Positions 1-8,900 of a DNA stretch of 59,889 nucleotides are shown here, one piece after another (positions within the stretch are counted from its first letter, which is position 1; each line of letters begins with the position of its first letter). The stretch comes from Xanthomonas hortorum pv. cynarae (GTDB lineage Bacteria; Pseudomonadota; Gammaproteobacteria; Xanthomonadales; Xanthomonadaceae), in contig NZ_MDFM01000008.1 of assembly GCF_002939985.1 (NCBI RefSeq), positions 1-59,889 on the forward strand, read 5' to 3'. The notes below the pieces were generated by a model that was given only the letters and a program-made list of their open reading frames with translations, did no database searches and had not been told where the DNA came from. Both the position numbers and the translations under genes were made by a program.

Positions 1-1
1 G

Positions 2-133
2 GGAGAAGCGGCCTATCGTTTTAATCGTCGATTCCGCTTGCGCGAGATGCTGCCACGACTTGCCACGGCCATGATGCAATCCACACTATGCCCAGAGCCG
101 GTTTTACGTGCAGCGAGCAATTTTCATGGCTGA
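2..133 (+). CDS. C-terminal tail of an IS1595-type transposase (partial at window edge)
   Basis: The only open frame at the left edge gives 43 residues before a TGA. It contains the stretch EAAYRFNRRF, an arginine-rich RFRLREMLPRL and a final VLRAASNFHG. In my recollection of the family, transposases of the IS1595/ISXo2 group end with a Y-x-F-R-F-N-R-R motif followed by a leucine-rich helix and a short Asn-Phe-His ending. The start and catalytic DDE/DDN core lie outside the window, so completeness cannot be judged. The base composition is less G+C rich than the glucan or pectin loci, as in the next two genes, which fits an acquired segment. No terminal inverted repeat could be defined. Confidence 0.6.
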   Translation, partial: GEAAYRFNRRFRLREMLPRLATAMMQSTLCPEPVLRAASNFHG

Positions 134-224
134 GAGTCGGGGCTAATCAGGTCGTGACAAGGGCAAAGTTCATAACACGCTCTAAAATGGAAGATGGCGA
201 GCTCTTCAACGGCAAGGACTAAAG

Positions 225-605
225 ATGACTCAAAACGACTTTGTTAATGCGCTAAAGACCGAATGCGCGGATGCCGCAGTTCATGATTGCTTGGAACTTC
301 TAAAAGCTCCACCGGGCCGCAGGCCCGCTCAATCTCTGGTCAGTTTGTCAGTTTGGTATCGTGGTCTTGATCCTGCAGACCAAGCTCACGTTGCCGCCGC
401 ATTGCGAATAGCGGCCGATGCAACACTGTTCGGCGTTTTATGCGTTATCGACGGTGTACGCGTTATTGAAGATCAGCCAGCCAAGTCTGAGTTCAGACTG
501 ACGGCCACATGCAATGGTTCAACCTCAATTATCTCGCCTGGGCCCGAGGATCTTCATGATCTTCTTGAGGGGCCGGCGTACATGCCTTGCGATCCTGGCC
601 GATAG
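225..605 (+). CDS. Hypothetical protein, 126 aa
   Basis: I do not recognise this family. The start ATG follows an AAGGAC-like ribosome site about seven bases upstream. The product is soluble, without signal peptide or membrane segment. It has a helical first half (residues 1-75, with LSVWYRGLDPADQAHVAAAL) and a compact second half containing VLCVIDGVRVIED, which suggests an alpha/beta fold. Codon choice is richer in A/T third positions than most of the window. It sits between the transposase tail and a convergent nitrilase-fold gene, so it is probably accessory cargo. An immunity-type role is conceivable from size and context only. Confidence 0.6.
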   Translation: MTQNDFVNALKTECADAAVHDCLELLKAPPGRRPAQSLVSLSVWYRGLDPADQAHVAAALRIAADATLFGVLCVIDGVRVIEDQPAKSEFRLTATCNGSTSIISPGPEDLHDLLEGPAYMPCDPGR

Positions 606-645
606 GGGTGATTGTGTCCGCGTTTCATTTGGCCTTGGCCTGACC

Positions 646-1377
646 TCAATCCAATCTGAAGACGCCCGCTTCTCCAGTCCGTATGTCGTACACCACTAAT
701 GCCTCTCGAAAGGCGTCAGCGCTGCAAACGAGTTCACCGGCACTGCTCCAGATAGCGGACAGACCTGCTCCTATAAAATTATCGGCGGCGCCGATACAGT
801 TCGCCATCATCACAGTCATGGAATGGGGTTTTGCCATCATCGGATAATGACTGTAGGCCGATGCGACGCCTCTCTCAGACTTGGCCACGCTTGCCAGATA
901 TACATGAGCGCCTAACTTTGCGGCGTGTTCTGCATGGCTTGCCTGCAGTGACTCGTAGCAAATGGCGGGTGCCAGGATATGGTCTGCCTGTCTGAGCACG
1001 AGCTGTTCAGTGCCGAGGGTGAAAAAAGGGTATTCGTCGACGTGTAGATGCTGCTTGGAATAGGTACTGCGCGCCAGCCCTGGTTGGAAGCAAATCATGC
1101 TGATTTCGGTGCCTTTCGTCCCCTTCGTCGGCGCACCAACGGCGATGAGCATGCCATATCGGTCGCTTAATGCCTGAAACTCATCAAAGCGCCGATCAGT
1201 CGGGTGCACCGCCAGAGACTCCGCCAGACCTGGTTCATAACCGGTAAGGGAAAGCTCGGGAAAGACCAGTACGTCGGCATCTTTGCTCGCAGCCAGGCGG
1301 ATGACATCGAGGTGCTTACTGATGTTTTTTCCGATCTCGCCAGGTATAGAAGGGATTTGCGCAGCGATTAACTTCAT
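646..1377 (-). CDS. Carbon-nitrogen (nitrilase-fold) hydrolase, 243 aa
   Basis: The protein carries the complete nitrilase-superfamily catalytic triad: Glu41 in VFPELSLTGYEP, Lys108 in YSKQHLH and Cys140 in LAPAICYES. The family cleaves non-peptide C-N bonds (amides, N-carbamoyl compounds, nitriles) by a thioester mechanism in the cytoplasm. The length of 243 residues is at the short end for single-domain amidase-like members, but all three motifs are in order and evenly spaced. There is no signal peptide. The substrate cannot be told from sequence. The gene is convergent with the unknown upstream gene, is A+T-richer than the core operons and lies beside an IS fragment, consistent with horizontal acquisition. 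Confidence 0.85.
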   Translation of the reverse strand: MKLIAAQIPSIPGEIGKNISKHLDVIRLAASKDADVLVFPELSLTGYEPGLAESLAVHPTDRRFDEFQALSDRYGMLIAVGAPTKGTKGTEISMICFQPGLARSTYSKQHLHVDEYPFFTLGTEQLVLRQADHILAPAICYESLQASHAEHAAKLGAHVYLASVAKSERGVASAYSHYPMMAKPHSMTVMMANCIGAADNFIGAGLSAIWSSAGELVCSADAFREALVVYDIRTGEAGVFRLD

Positions 1378-1529
1378 TGCCTGTCTCGTGTGGATGTGTT
1401 GAGGCTGGGAATCTTGACTAGACGCCTACCTAAGCAACGGCCTCGGGAAGACAGATTGCCTGGATGCTTACCGAACTTCTCCAGCCTGAATCCTGTAAAA
1501 AACTAGGTGCGCCGGTTTGAGGCAGATGT

Positions 1530-2765
1530 TCATTTGTTGAGCACCGTGGTTCCCCAGATCTGGTCGTAATCGGCATTGTGCGCCTTGGTAAATCCATGGG
1601 CATCGCTGAATCCCTCATCGACTTTCTGGCCATCCTTGTAGATCACATAATGGCGCCCGCCGGCAGACTGGTTGCCCGGGTAATGCAGCTGCATCCGGTA
1701 GACGAGCCTGCTCTCTTCCGCTGCCGGCGTTGCCTGTTGCTGTCCGCCGCCGCTGGCCATGTGCTTTATCTGCAACAGCGGTGTCGCCTGCTGCGGATGG
1801 GCAACAATCCAGCGCGTGAAATTGGCTTGGTCCTGGGCTGAGGCTTGCCCGAACGCTGGCCAGATATACAGAAAAGTTGCCGGCGTACCGGGCGCTGTAC
1901 TGGCAGCTGGCATGTGCCACTCATAGACCTGTTGCTTGCCGTCGGCTGTCGTCATCTCGAGCAGGCTGGCACTGGCTTGCGATGGGGTGCTGGCGGCGAC
2001 CGGTAGTTCACTGATCGGCACCAGGCGGGAATCCGGTATGGCACCCGCAAGTGCCAGCAGCAGGTCGCGCTGGTTTGTCACTTCCTGTTCGTTCAACGAC
2101 AGCGAGCGCAGGTAGCGCGAACGCAGACTGAAACGGTAGCGCGTTTCCTGCAGGCTGAATTCTCCCTCGACCCTGGATGCTTCGTGCCAGTCATGTCCGG
2201 GTGCCAAATTGACAGTGCCGTGCATGACGCAGAATCCCTGCTGCGACTGCGCCGCCGGCGGGAAGGGCGATGCGCTGCTGGTGATGGGGGCCAGGATTTC
2301 CTTGGTGCGCCGCTCGGTGATGTCCTGCAGGCGGCTGATGGCACTCTTCTGGAAGCGGAAGGTCGTGCCATCGCGATGGACGAAGCCGGTGACCTGTACC
2401 ACATTTGGATCGAGCGGCAATGCTTCTTCCTCGCGTGCGACGATCACCCTGCCATCGTCCTGCGCCAGCATTTCTACTGGCTTGACCAGTTGGCGCACCC
2501 GGCCATCACTGGCCGATGCTTGCGCGGCCAGCAAGCGCTGCGCATAGCTGGCTGCGTCTTCGCGGTAGGTATCGACATCGCCCCAATAAAACTGCGCGGA
2601 ACTCCCCAGAAAATGCAAGGGCATATTGCCCGTAACGGCAAGCCGCCCGATGCAGTAACTTGTGTTGCCAGTAGTGTCCGCCGATGGCGGCAGCGGCTTG
2701 TGAGTGGTGTTGGTGGTGCTGCAAGCGGCAAGCAACGCAACGGAAAACCACAGTAGTGCGCGCAT
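1530..2765 (-). CDS. Putative lipoprotein resembling T6SS lipase-immunity (Tli4-type) proteins
   Basis: I place the start at the ATG giving a short signal peptide, MRALLWFSVALLAAC, with a lipobox at Cys15; an in-frame ATG 54 bases upstream would only add an unusually long N-region. The lipidated protein has 411 residues. Two repeated segments, CIGRLAVTGNMPLHFLG near 38 and GFCVMHGTVNLAPGHDWH near 177, look like the paired lobes of Tli4-type immunity lipoproteins that neutralise T6SS phospholipases in the periplasm. The C-terminal 45 residues contain YVIYKDGQKVDEGFSDAHGFT, a pattern (Y-x-DG-x5-G-x-D-x2-G-x-T) I associate with short adaptor domains of T6SS-linked proteins. No effector or VgrG gene is visible nearby, so it would be an orphan. 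The family call is tentative. Confidence 0.5.
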   Translation of the reverse strand: MRALLWFSVALLAACSTTNTTHKPLPPSADTTGNTSYCIGRLAVTGNMPLHFLGSSAQFYWGDVDTYREDAASYAQRLLAAQASASDGRVRQLVKPVEMLAQDDGRVIVAREEEALPLDPNVVQVTGFVHRDGTTFRFQKSAISRLQDITERRTKEILAPITSSASPFPPAAQSQQGFCVMHGTVNLAPGHDWHEASRVEGEFSLQETRYRFSLRSRYLRSLSLNEQEVTNQRDLLLALAGAIPDSRLVPISELPVAASTPSQASASLLEMTTADGKQQVYEWHMPAASTAPGTPATFLYIWPAFGQASAQDQANFTRWIVAHPQQATPLLQIKHMASGGGQQQATPAAEESRLVYRMQLHYPGNQSAGGRHYVIYKDGQKVDEGFSDAHGFTKAHNADYDQIWGTTVLNK

Positions 2766-3128
2766 CGGGCGTGGGGCGGAACGTCTCAACGCAATTCCTT
2801 CAAAACAGCAATCGGCCATGATAAATGACGTCGGTCCACGTGGTGCGTCACCCATGGCCAGGTGATCTGGCGCGTCCTGCTGCTACCGTCCATTGGGCCG
2901 ATTGCGGGATCGAGCGAGCCGAATCCGTTCTGGTCGGTGCAGGCCACCGGAAACCGCACTGCGCCGCTTCGCATCTGCTTTCATGCCGCGCGGTGGCTGA
3001 TGGCGTGCCTGCTTCCGTTGGGCGGGCGCATGTGGGGGCTGCGTTGGGATGGGCCAGTGATTGGAGGTCGCGCAACCACGTGTGCGCCTTCCTCTGCAGG
3101 AGTGCTGCGCACAGGGTGCCTGCGCTTG
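2766..3128. other. Non-coding gap of 363 bases, nothing recognised
   Basis: This stretch lies between two leftward genes. Short open frames exist on both strands, the best being a 62-codon minus-strand frame at 2786-2974. None has a convincing ribosome site, known motif or coding-like composition. No strong hairpin was seen. It may be decayed coding sequence between the lipoprotein and the secreted protein. Confidence 0.4.
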
Positions 3129-3797
3129 CTATTGCTTCTTTCGATACACACCACCGAAGGAAACGTTCATTCCGCCGCATTCCAGGTTGTCGTCGACCAG
3201 CAGCATGTCGCCCAGCAATTGCAGGCGCACCTTGCACGTGTTCTCGTTGACCTCGACGCGGTTGCCTTCTGGATAGCCGCGCGCGGTGACCGAGCCGGTG
3301 TGCGGACCGCCCGGCGTCTGTTCCGGGTCGGGATAGGCGCTGGGCCAGTACGCATCGCCGTTGACGGTGATGCTGCCGTCTGCGTTGGGGGTCAATTGCA
3401 GCATGTTGTCGCCGTAGTGCCAGTGGCCGTTCCACGCCTGCGGTGTGGGCGTGGCCGCGCTTGGTTGCATCTGCAGGCTGGACTGTGCGACCCAACCAGC
3501 ATTGCCGCCTCCCTTGTTGGGATAGAGCACGCAGACATACGCATTGCGGCGCTGCGCCGTCAGGACGATATCGTTCTTGACCACGTAGGCGCGTCCCTGG
3601 CATGCGGCCCCGCCCTTGTCCGGACAGCCATCGGTGTCCTTGAGCAGATGCAGGCGCGGCGGGATGACCTTGCCGAGGGAGAACGCCACCTGCGCGCTGG
3701 TGAACAACCCATTGCGGCAGGTGGCATCGTCGGTGGCTGGCGCGGCGTGGACCAACGGCGAAACGCCCAACAGGGCAAGCATCCAGGCCTTATGCAT
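3129..3797 (-). CDS. Secreted hypothetical protein with SH3-like and beta-barrel-like halves, 222 aa
   Basis: The start is the ATG at 3797 because GGAG lies eight bases upstream; an in-frame GTG three codons earlier has no such site. Residues 1-19 form a cleavable signal peptide ending VHAA, so the product is probably periplasmic. The first half contains YVCVLYPNKGGGNAGWV, reminiscent of bacterial SH3-type domains. The second half, from W-N-G-H-W-H-Y-G to the end, alternates strands with DDNLECGGMNVSFGGVY and has paired cysteines, suggesting a small disulfide-bonded beta barrel. No enzyme motif was seen. It is in the same orientation as the immunity-like lipoprotein, 363 bases upstream of it, and may belong to the same accessory unit. 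Confidence 0.65.
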   Translation of the reverse strand: MHKAWMLALLGVSPLVHAAPATDDATCRNGLFTSAQVAFSLGKVIPPRLHLLKDTDGCPDKGGAACQGRAYVVKNDIVLTAQRRNAYVCVLYPNKGGGNAGWVAQSSLQMQPSAATPTPQAWNGHWHYGDNMLQLTPNADGSITVNGDAYWPSAYPDPEQTPGGPHTGSVTARGYPEGNRVEVNENTCKVRLQLLGDMLLVDDNLECGGMNVSFGGVYRKKQ

Positions 3798-4077
3798 GGC
3801 AATCACTCCAAATGTGGCGCGGTACTGTGCGGCAAACCGGGCCGTCTTTCAGCAGGAAAGTGTCACCACACGCCATGCGTACCACAGCCGTGCTGACCCA
3901 CGTCCAGTTCCACGCCCGCGCGCAAGCGCGCGCCGCCGCGTGCGGTGCGTGCATGGTGCGGCGTTGTGTCTTCGCTCCGCAGCCCATGCTTGTGTCTGAT
4001 TAACTCAGTGGAAGTGTATGAGCTCTCTTCACCTGGGGAGGGCGATGCTGCTGTCTCCAATCGAGAGGGAGTGGAGC

Positions 4078-4698
4078 ATGAAACAATCACTGTTGGTCCT
4101 GTCCATCGTCGCGGCGCTGGCGCTCGCTGGCTGCAAGCCGGATGCCGACAAGGAGGCCGCAGCGCCTGCCGCGTCCACCGAGCCGACGCCGACCGGTGGC
4201 GCGGCGACCCCGACCACACCGCCTGTCGGCGAAGCCAGCCCGGCGCCGGAAGGCGCGGCGCGCGCGAGTTCCGGAGACGATATCGCCCTGGGCTTGCTCG
4301 GGGCGGTGGATAACCACGAGATCGCCGCAGCGAAGCAGGCGCAGGACAAGAAGGTCACCGGCGCGGTGCTGGAGTACGCGAAGATGATGGAGAAAGAGCA
4401 CACCGAGAACCTGGAAAAGACCAAGGCGCTGGGGACGCTGGCCGAAACCCCGGACGTCAAGAAGCTGGAGAGCAAGGGCGAGCAGGACCTGTCCACGCTG
4501 GGGCAGACGTCCGGCAACGACTACGCAGCGGCCTACATCGATGCAATGATCGCCGGGCACAAGGACGCGCTGCAGTTGATCGAGACGCAGATGATGACAG
4601 TGGCGTCGACCGAGCCGGTCAAGCAGCACCTGACCGAGACCAAGACGCACGTCGAGCAGCACCTGGCGAAGGCGGAAGAGATCAAGAAGACGATGTGA
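4078..4698 (+). CDS. DUF4142-type lipoprotein, 206 aa
   Basis: The start is set at the ATG preceded by GAGGGAG; upstream in-frame ATGs lack a site. The signal peptide ends in a lipobox, LALAGC, with lipidated Cys19. It is followed by a low-complexity Pro/Ala/Thr linker (residues 20-65) typical of surface-tethered lipoproteins. Residues 70-206 match the DUF4142 pattern: a four-helix, ferritin-like domain with AAAKQAQDKKVTGAVLEYAKMM, the central YAAAYIDAMIAGHKDALQ and a final HLTETKTHVEQHLAKAEEI. The family is common in Xanthomonas and often linked to envelope stress, but the molecular function is unknown. It is followed by a stem-loop. Confidence 0.85.
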   Translation: MKQSLLVLSIVAALALAGCKPDADKEAAAPAASTEPTPTGGAATPTTPPVGEASPAPEGAARASSGDDIALGLLGAVDNHEIAAAKQAQDKKVTGAVLEYAKMMEKEHTENLEKTKALGTLAETPDVKKLESKGEQDLSTLGQTSGNDYAAAYIDAMIAGHKDALQLIETQMMTVASTEPVKQHLTETKTHVEQHLAKAEEIKKTM

Positions 4699-4704
4699 GC
4701 GTGG

Positions 4705-4731
4705 GTGTGGCAGATCGCCGGTCTGCCACGC
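4705..4731 (+). terminator. Stem-loop after the DUF4142 gene
   Basis: GTGGCAGA and TCTGCCAC form a perfect 8-bp stem around a 7-base loop, starting nine bases after the stop codon. No T-tract follows, so rho-independent termination is only possible. Confidence 0.45.
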
Positions 4732-4776
4732 CTGGTCTGCAAGCGGCGGGTGAGCGCGACGTCGTCGTTTTCGAGC

Positions 4777-5076
4777 TTAGGGACCTGGAAGGGGGATCAG
4801 GGAAAAGGCGATTCCTCCCACAACCCCCAACAGCGCCAACACGCTAAGAATTATAGAATACAGACGCCTGGGAAAACTGGGGCGACGCTGAATGGCTCGA
4901 AGAATGGCGATCGGACCTAATGCATAAACAGCACAAAGGGCAATGAAGTACCAGTTGATCTGATAGAAGGAGCCCTTGCCCAGCGCATTTCCGGCTTGAA
5001 ACAAGACCACTCCACCAACAAGCGATAGGAAAGAGCGGATTGCGAATGCATTATTGGTTCTTGTTTGAATGCTCAT
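4777..5076 (-). CDS. Small integral membrane protein, 99 aa
   Basis: I do not recognise a family. Three hydrophobic segments are visible: residues 14-33 (FLSLVGGVVLFQAGNALG), 41-61 (WYFIALCAVYALGPIAILRAI) and 73-95 (YSIILSVLALLGVVGGIAFSL), joined by short basic loops. This predicts a three-pass inner-membrane protein with a Pro-Gly-rich end. The start codon overlaps the 5' end of the rightward frame at 5065 by 12 bases, so the two would be divergently transcribed. Nothing in the surroundings suggests a role. Confidence 0.6.
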   Translation of the reverse strand: MSIQTRTNNAFAIRSFLSLVGGVVLFQAGNALGKGSFYQINWYFIALCAVYALGPIAILRAIQRRPSFPRRLYSIILSVLALLGVVGGIAFSLIPLPGP

Positions 5077-5409
5077 ACCTTCACATCGCTACGATCTGGA
5101 ATGTTGCCCCAGCTGGGGTGCTTTATCAACGTGATCTCCTCTTGCGCATGCATTGAACGTGATTGCGTCAGTACCCAGTGTCATCGCAACGTTGCAATGG
5201 CTGGGCGAAAGTCTCCAGGAGTTTTGCTGCAAGGAGATACACTCCATGCGCTATGTGCCCAGGTCGCCGACGCGCTAGCTGGTGGTCCCGACTCTTCTGA
5301 TGAGCTACAAGATGTGCACAGCAAGCTGCTCGGTATGCTGGCCCATTACACCTCAGTACTGGGCGAACATCAGCTGGACATTCCTTTCTCCCGGTCCACG
5401 GGTGCCTGA
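5065..5409 (+). CDS. DUF6959-like small protein, start uncertain
   Basis: The segment from about residue 40 to the end fits what I know of the DUF6959 family. It has a GRKSPGVLLQGDTL core (family pattern GR-x-PG-x-x-x-QGD-S/T-L), a helical ALCAQVADALAG and a C-terminal HYTSVLGEHQLDIPF. The family occurs in small stand-alone genes of unknown function. The N-terminus is unclear: the full frame gives 114 residues, an ATG at 5101 gives 102, and an ATG at 5197 would cut just before the conserved core. No in-frame start has a good ribosome site. A leftward small frame overlaps the 3' half in antisense. Confidence 0.55.
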   Translation: MNAHTFTSLRSGMLPQLGCFINVISSCACIERDCVSTQCHRNVAMAGRKSPGVLLQGDTLHALCAQVADALAGGPDSSDELQDVHSKLLGMLAHYTSVLGEHQLDIPFSRSTGA

Positions 5410-5557
5410 CAATTCGTCCAGGCAGCTTGCGCTTGGCAGGTGGGCTTAACTCAAGCGTCGCATCCTGCTCTCCGGCACGGCTCGGGCTCAGCCTCTGATC
5501 CTTTGCCGCTGCAACTGTGGCGATGGTGAGCAGTGCCGCCATGACGTAGCTCCGCAT
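5168..5557 (-). CDS. Possible small secreted protein, antisense to the DUF6959-like gene
   Basis: The start ATG is preceded by a good ribosome site (AGGGAGAGCAAGG) and begins with a signal-peptide-like MRSYVMAALLTIATVAAA, followed by a charged, proline-rich segment up to about residue 60. Both features lie outside the opposing DUF6959-like gene. The remainder, from about residue 50 on, is the antisense of that gene and looks like random reading. The likeliest explanations are a genuine short exported peptide whose frame has run on after loss of its stop, or an unlucky open frame. It does not match any family I know. Confidence 0.3.
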   Translation of the reverse strand: MRSYVMAALLTIATVAAAKDQRLSPSRAGEQDATLELSPPAKRKLPGRIVRHPWTGRKECPADVRPVLRCNGPAYRAACCAHLVAHQKSRDHQLARRRPGHIAHGVYLLAAKLLETFAQPLQRCDDTGY

Positions 5558-5909
5558 CCTTGCTCTCCCTGCAGCTTAAGTTCATAGCCTTACAACGCTT
5601 GGGGAGTTGGCCAATGCTGCCTGAGCCCGCACCACAGCCGCGCTTGTTTGATTTTCGTCAATTCGACCGACACATGAAATTCGCAGTGAGGGTGTTTGAC
5701 TGCATGGGTCAAGAATCGTTGCGGAGTTGCGCATGAGTGCAGTCACAGGTGGAAAGGTCGGCGAGGCGGTCAGCCAAGGGGCGATCTGGACGGGAGTTGG
5801 ACTGGTGCGTCGTGAGCGAGCGCCTGTGGATCTGCTGGGTGGTTCGCGCCGCGTTGCTCCCATTGTCGTCACGGCGCGTGTTTGCGCCGCGTCCTGCTGA
5901 GGAGGCGCC
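5558..5909. other. Leader region of the glucan operon
   Basis: There is no convincing gene in these 352 bases. The stretch precedes the overlapping glgE-treS-glgB operon, so its promoter should be here. GAGGAGG five bases before the glgE ATG is a strong ribosome site. I could not assign -35/-10 boxes with confidence. Confidence 0.45.
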
Positions 5910-8900
5910 ATGCGGATTTGTGTACTCAACGAAACAACCAATGAGCAAGCCGGGCTGGAGCAGCGTTGCGTGTCTGCGCGCGAGGCGGGCTGCGACTACG
6001 TGGTGGCGCCGCCGCCGTTCGAGCGCGATGCAGAAGGCCGGCTCAGCGAAGTCGCCAGCGGCAGCGAGGCCGACGCAGCGCGCCTGGGTGAGCTTGTGCA
6101 GGCGGCGCAGCGCGCTGGCGTGAAGCTGCTGCTCGACGTGCGCCTGGACGAAGTAGGCGGCGCCAGCGCGGTGGTGCGCGAGAACCCGCAGTGGTTTCGT
6201 GCACGCAGCACGGCGGTGCCGGACCCGCGCCAGCCGCGCACGACGCCGGAAGTGGCCGAGGCACGTTTTGCCTATGCGCAGGAAGGTGCGGCGCTGGTGG
6301 AGTGGTGGAGCGCGCGTTTGCTTGACTGGGTATCGCAAGGCGTGGCCGGCTTTCGCTTGCTGCAGCCGCAACAGGTGCCGGCGCAGCGCTGGCGCGAGTT
6401 GATCGCACGCGTCCATGCGCAGGCGCCGGAAGTGGTGTTTGCAGCGTGGACGCCAGGCCTGGGCACTGAAGCCTTGCAGCAGTTGGCCGGTGCCGGGTTC
6501 GATGCGGCGTTCTCTTCGCTCGCGTGGTGGGATGGGCGCAGCAGTTGGTTCTTCGATGAAGACACCGCGTTGCGCGCACTCGCTACCCAGGTGGTTGCGG
6601 TACTCGATGCGCCCGATGGCAAACGTGCGGCAAGTCCCGAGCAGCATTGGCAACTTGCGCAGGCCTTGGGCGGTGCGTGGTTGTTGGACGCGGCGCAGTT
6701 GAACGCAGTGCCATCGAGCACACGTGCCGCTGATGGTGCGCCGACCGGCAATGCCGGCCTGCGGCTGCGCCCGCTATTGCGCGAAGCCACCGGGCTCACT
6801 GCCGTGGCGGTGGAGCCGCTCGGTGGCTTGCCGTCGTTGCTGTTGATCAATGGCGATGCCGCACATGTAGTGCCGGTGCCGGCACCGGACCTTCTGCGTC
6901 TGTTAGGCGATGCCGAAGCGTTGGTGGGCGAAGACGGCAGCACCTTGTCCGGTGCGACGCTGGAGGCGCTGGAGCCGGGCGAGGTGCGCGTGTATCGCAG
7001 TGTGCCGGCGCGGCATGTGCTGGCAGTGCCGCGGATGCGCCCGCGTGCGCAGACGGCGGCCGCGTGGCCACGCGTGTGTATCGAGTCGGTGACACCCTCG
7101 GTGGATAACGGCCGCTTCCCGGTCAAGCGCACGGTGGGCGACCGCATTTGCGTGGAGGCCGATGCGTTCTGCGATGGGCACGACCGCATTGCAGTCGCCG
7201 TGCTGTGGCGCCCGGCCGATGCAAAGACCTGGGCCAGCGCGCCGATGCGCGCCTTGGGCAACGACCGTTGGCGTGCGGAGTTTCCGCTGGAGCGCATCGG
7301 TACCTATGAGTTCCGTGTGGAAGGCTGGCGCGATGTGTTCGCCACCTTGCATGCGGATCTGGAAAAGAAGCGCGCCGCCAACACGGTGCTGCCGGTGGAT
7401 GTGCAGGAGGCGGTGGCGGTGGTGCAGGCCGCGCACGCGCGCAGCAAAGGTGCATTGGCCGAGCGTTTGCAGGCCGTCCTCACCCGCATCGGTGCGCAGA
7501 GCGAGCCATTGCAGCAGCTGGCCATCGTGCTGGAGCCGGACACCGCACAGGCGATGGCGTTGGCCGACGACAAGCCGTTCCGCTCCGAGACGCCGGTGAC
7601 CTTCCGGGTGGAGTCGGAGCGCCGCGCGGCGCACTTTGCCAGTTGGTACGAATTGTTCCCGCGCTCGCAGAGCGGCGATGCGCAGCGCCACGGCACCTTC
7701 GACGATGTGATCGAGCGGTTGGCGCATATCCGTGCGATGAACTTCGACGTGTTGTACATGCCGCCGATCCATCCCATCGGCGCGAAGAACCGCAAGGGCC
7801 GCAACAACACGGTCACTGCGGTCGACGGCGAGCCGGGTAGCCCGTATGCGATCGGCGCCAGCGATGGCGGGCATACCGAAGTGCACGCCGAACTCGGCGG
7901 GCTCGATGGCTTCCGCCGCCTGATCCAGGCCGCACGTGCGCACGGGCTGGAAGTGGCGCTGGACTTCGCCATCCAGTGCGCGCCGGATCACCCATGGTTG
8001 AAGGATCACAAGGACTGGTTCACCTGGCGCGCGGATGGCTCGATTCCATACGCGGAGAACCCGCCGAAGAAATACCAGGACATCGTCAACGTCGATTTCT
8101 ACGCCAGCGGTGCGGTGCCGGATCTGTGGAACACGCTGCGCGATGCGGTGCTGTTCTGGGTCGACGAGGGCGTCACGCTGTTCCGCGTGGACAACCCGCA
8201 TACCAAGCCGTTCCCGTTCTGGGAGTGGTTGATTGCCGATGTGCGTGGGCGCCGCCCGGACGTGGTGTTCCTGTCCGAGGCCTTCACTCGCCCGAAGATG
8301 ATGTATCGCCTGGCCAAGTGCGGCTTCTCGCAGTCCTACACCTACTTCACCTGGCGCAACCACAAGCACGAGCTGCAGGAGTACGTGGAAGAGTTGAACG
8401 AAGGCGTGCCGCGCGAATGCTTCCGCCCGCATTTCTTCGTCAATACGCCGGACATCAATCCGCAGTTCCTGCAGACCAGTGGGCGCAATGGGCATTTGAT
8501 CCGCACCGCGTTGGCCACGACCTTGTCGGGGCTGTGGGGCATGTATCAGGGCTTCGAGTTGTGCGAAGCCACGCCACTGGCGCCGGGCAAGGAAGAGTAT
8601 CTGGACTCGGAGAAATTCCAGCTGCGCGCCTGGCCCGAACGTGCGCCCGGCGACATCGTCGATGAGATCACCCGCTTCAACCAGCTGCGCCGCATGCACC
8701 CCGAGCTGCAATCGCACCTGGGCACGCGGTTCTATCAGGCGCACAACGAGCAGGTGCTGTATTTCGGCAAGTTCCTGGATGCCGGTTACCTCTCGCGCAG
8801 CCGCAGCATGGTGTTGGTGGCAATCAATCTGGACCCCAACGCCGCACAGGATGCCGCTATCGAAATTCCATTGTGGGAGTTGGGCCTGCCCGATCACGCC

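Noticed and set aside
2786..2974. Leftward 62-codon frame between the two accessory exported proteins
   Set aside because: It has an open frame and its own ATG, but no ribosome site, no export signal and no family resemblance.
3790..3987. Leftward 65-codon frame just upstream of the secreted protein at 3129-3797
   Set aside because: It contains CGDTFLLKDGPVCRTV, which looks protein-like, but has no ribosome site, overlaps the next start in another frame and matches nothing I know. It could be a decayed gene end; evidence is too thin.
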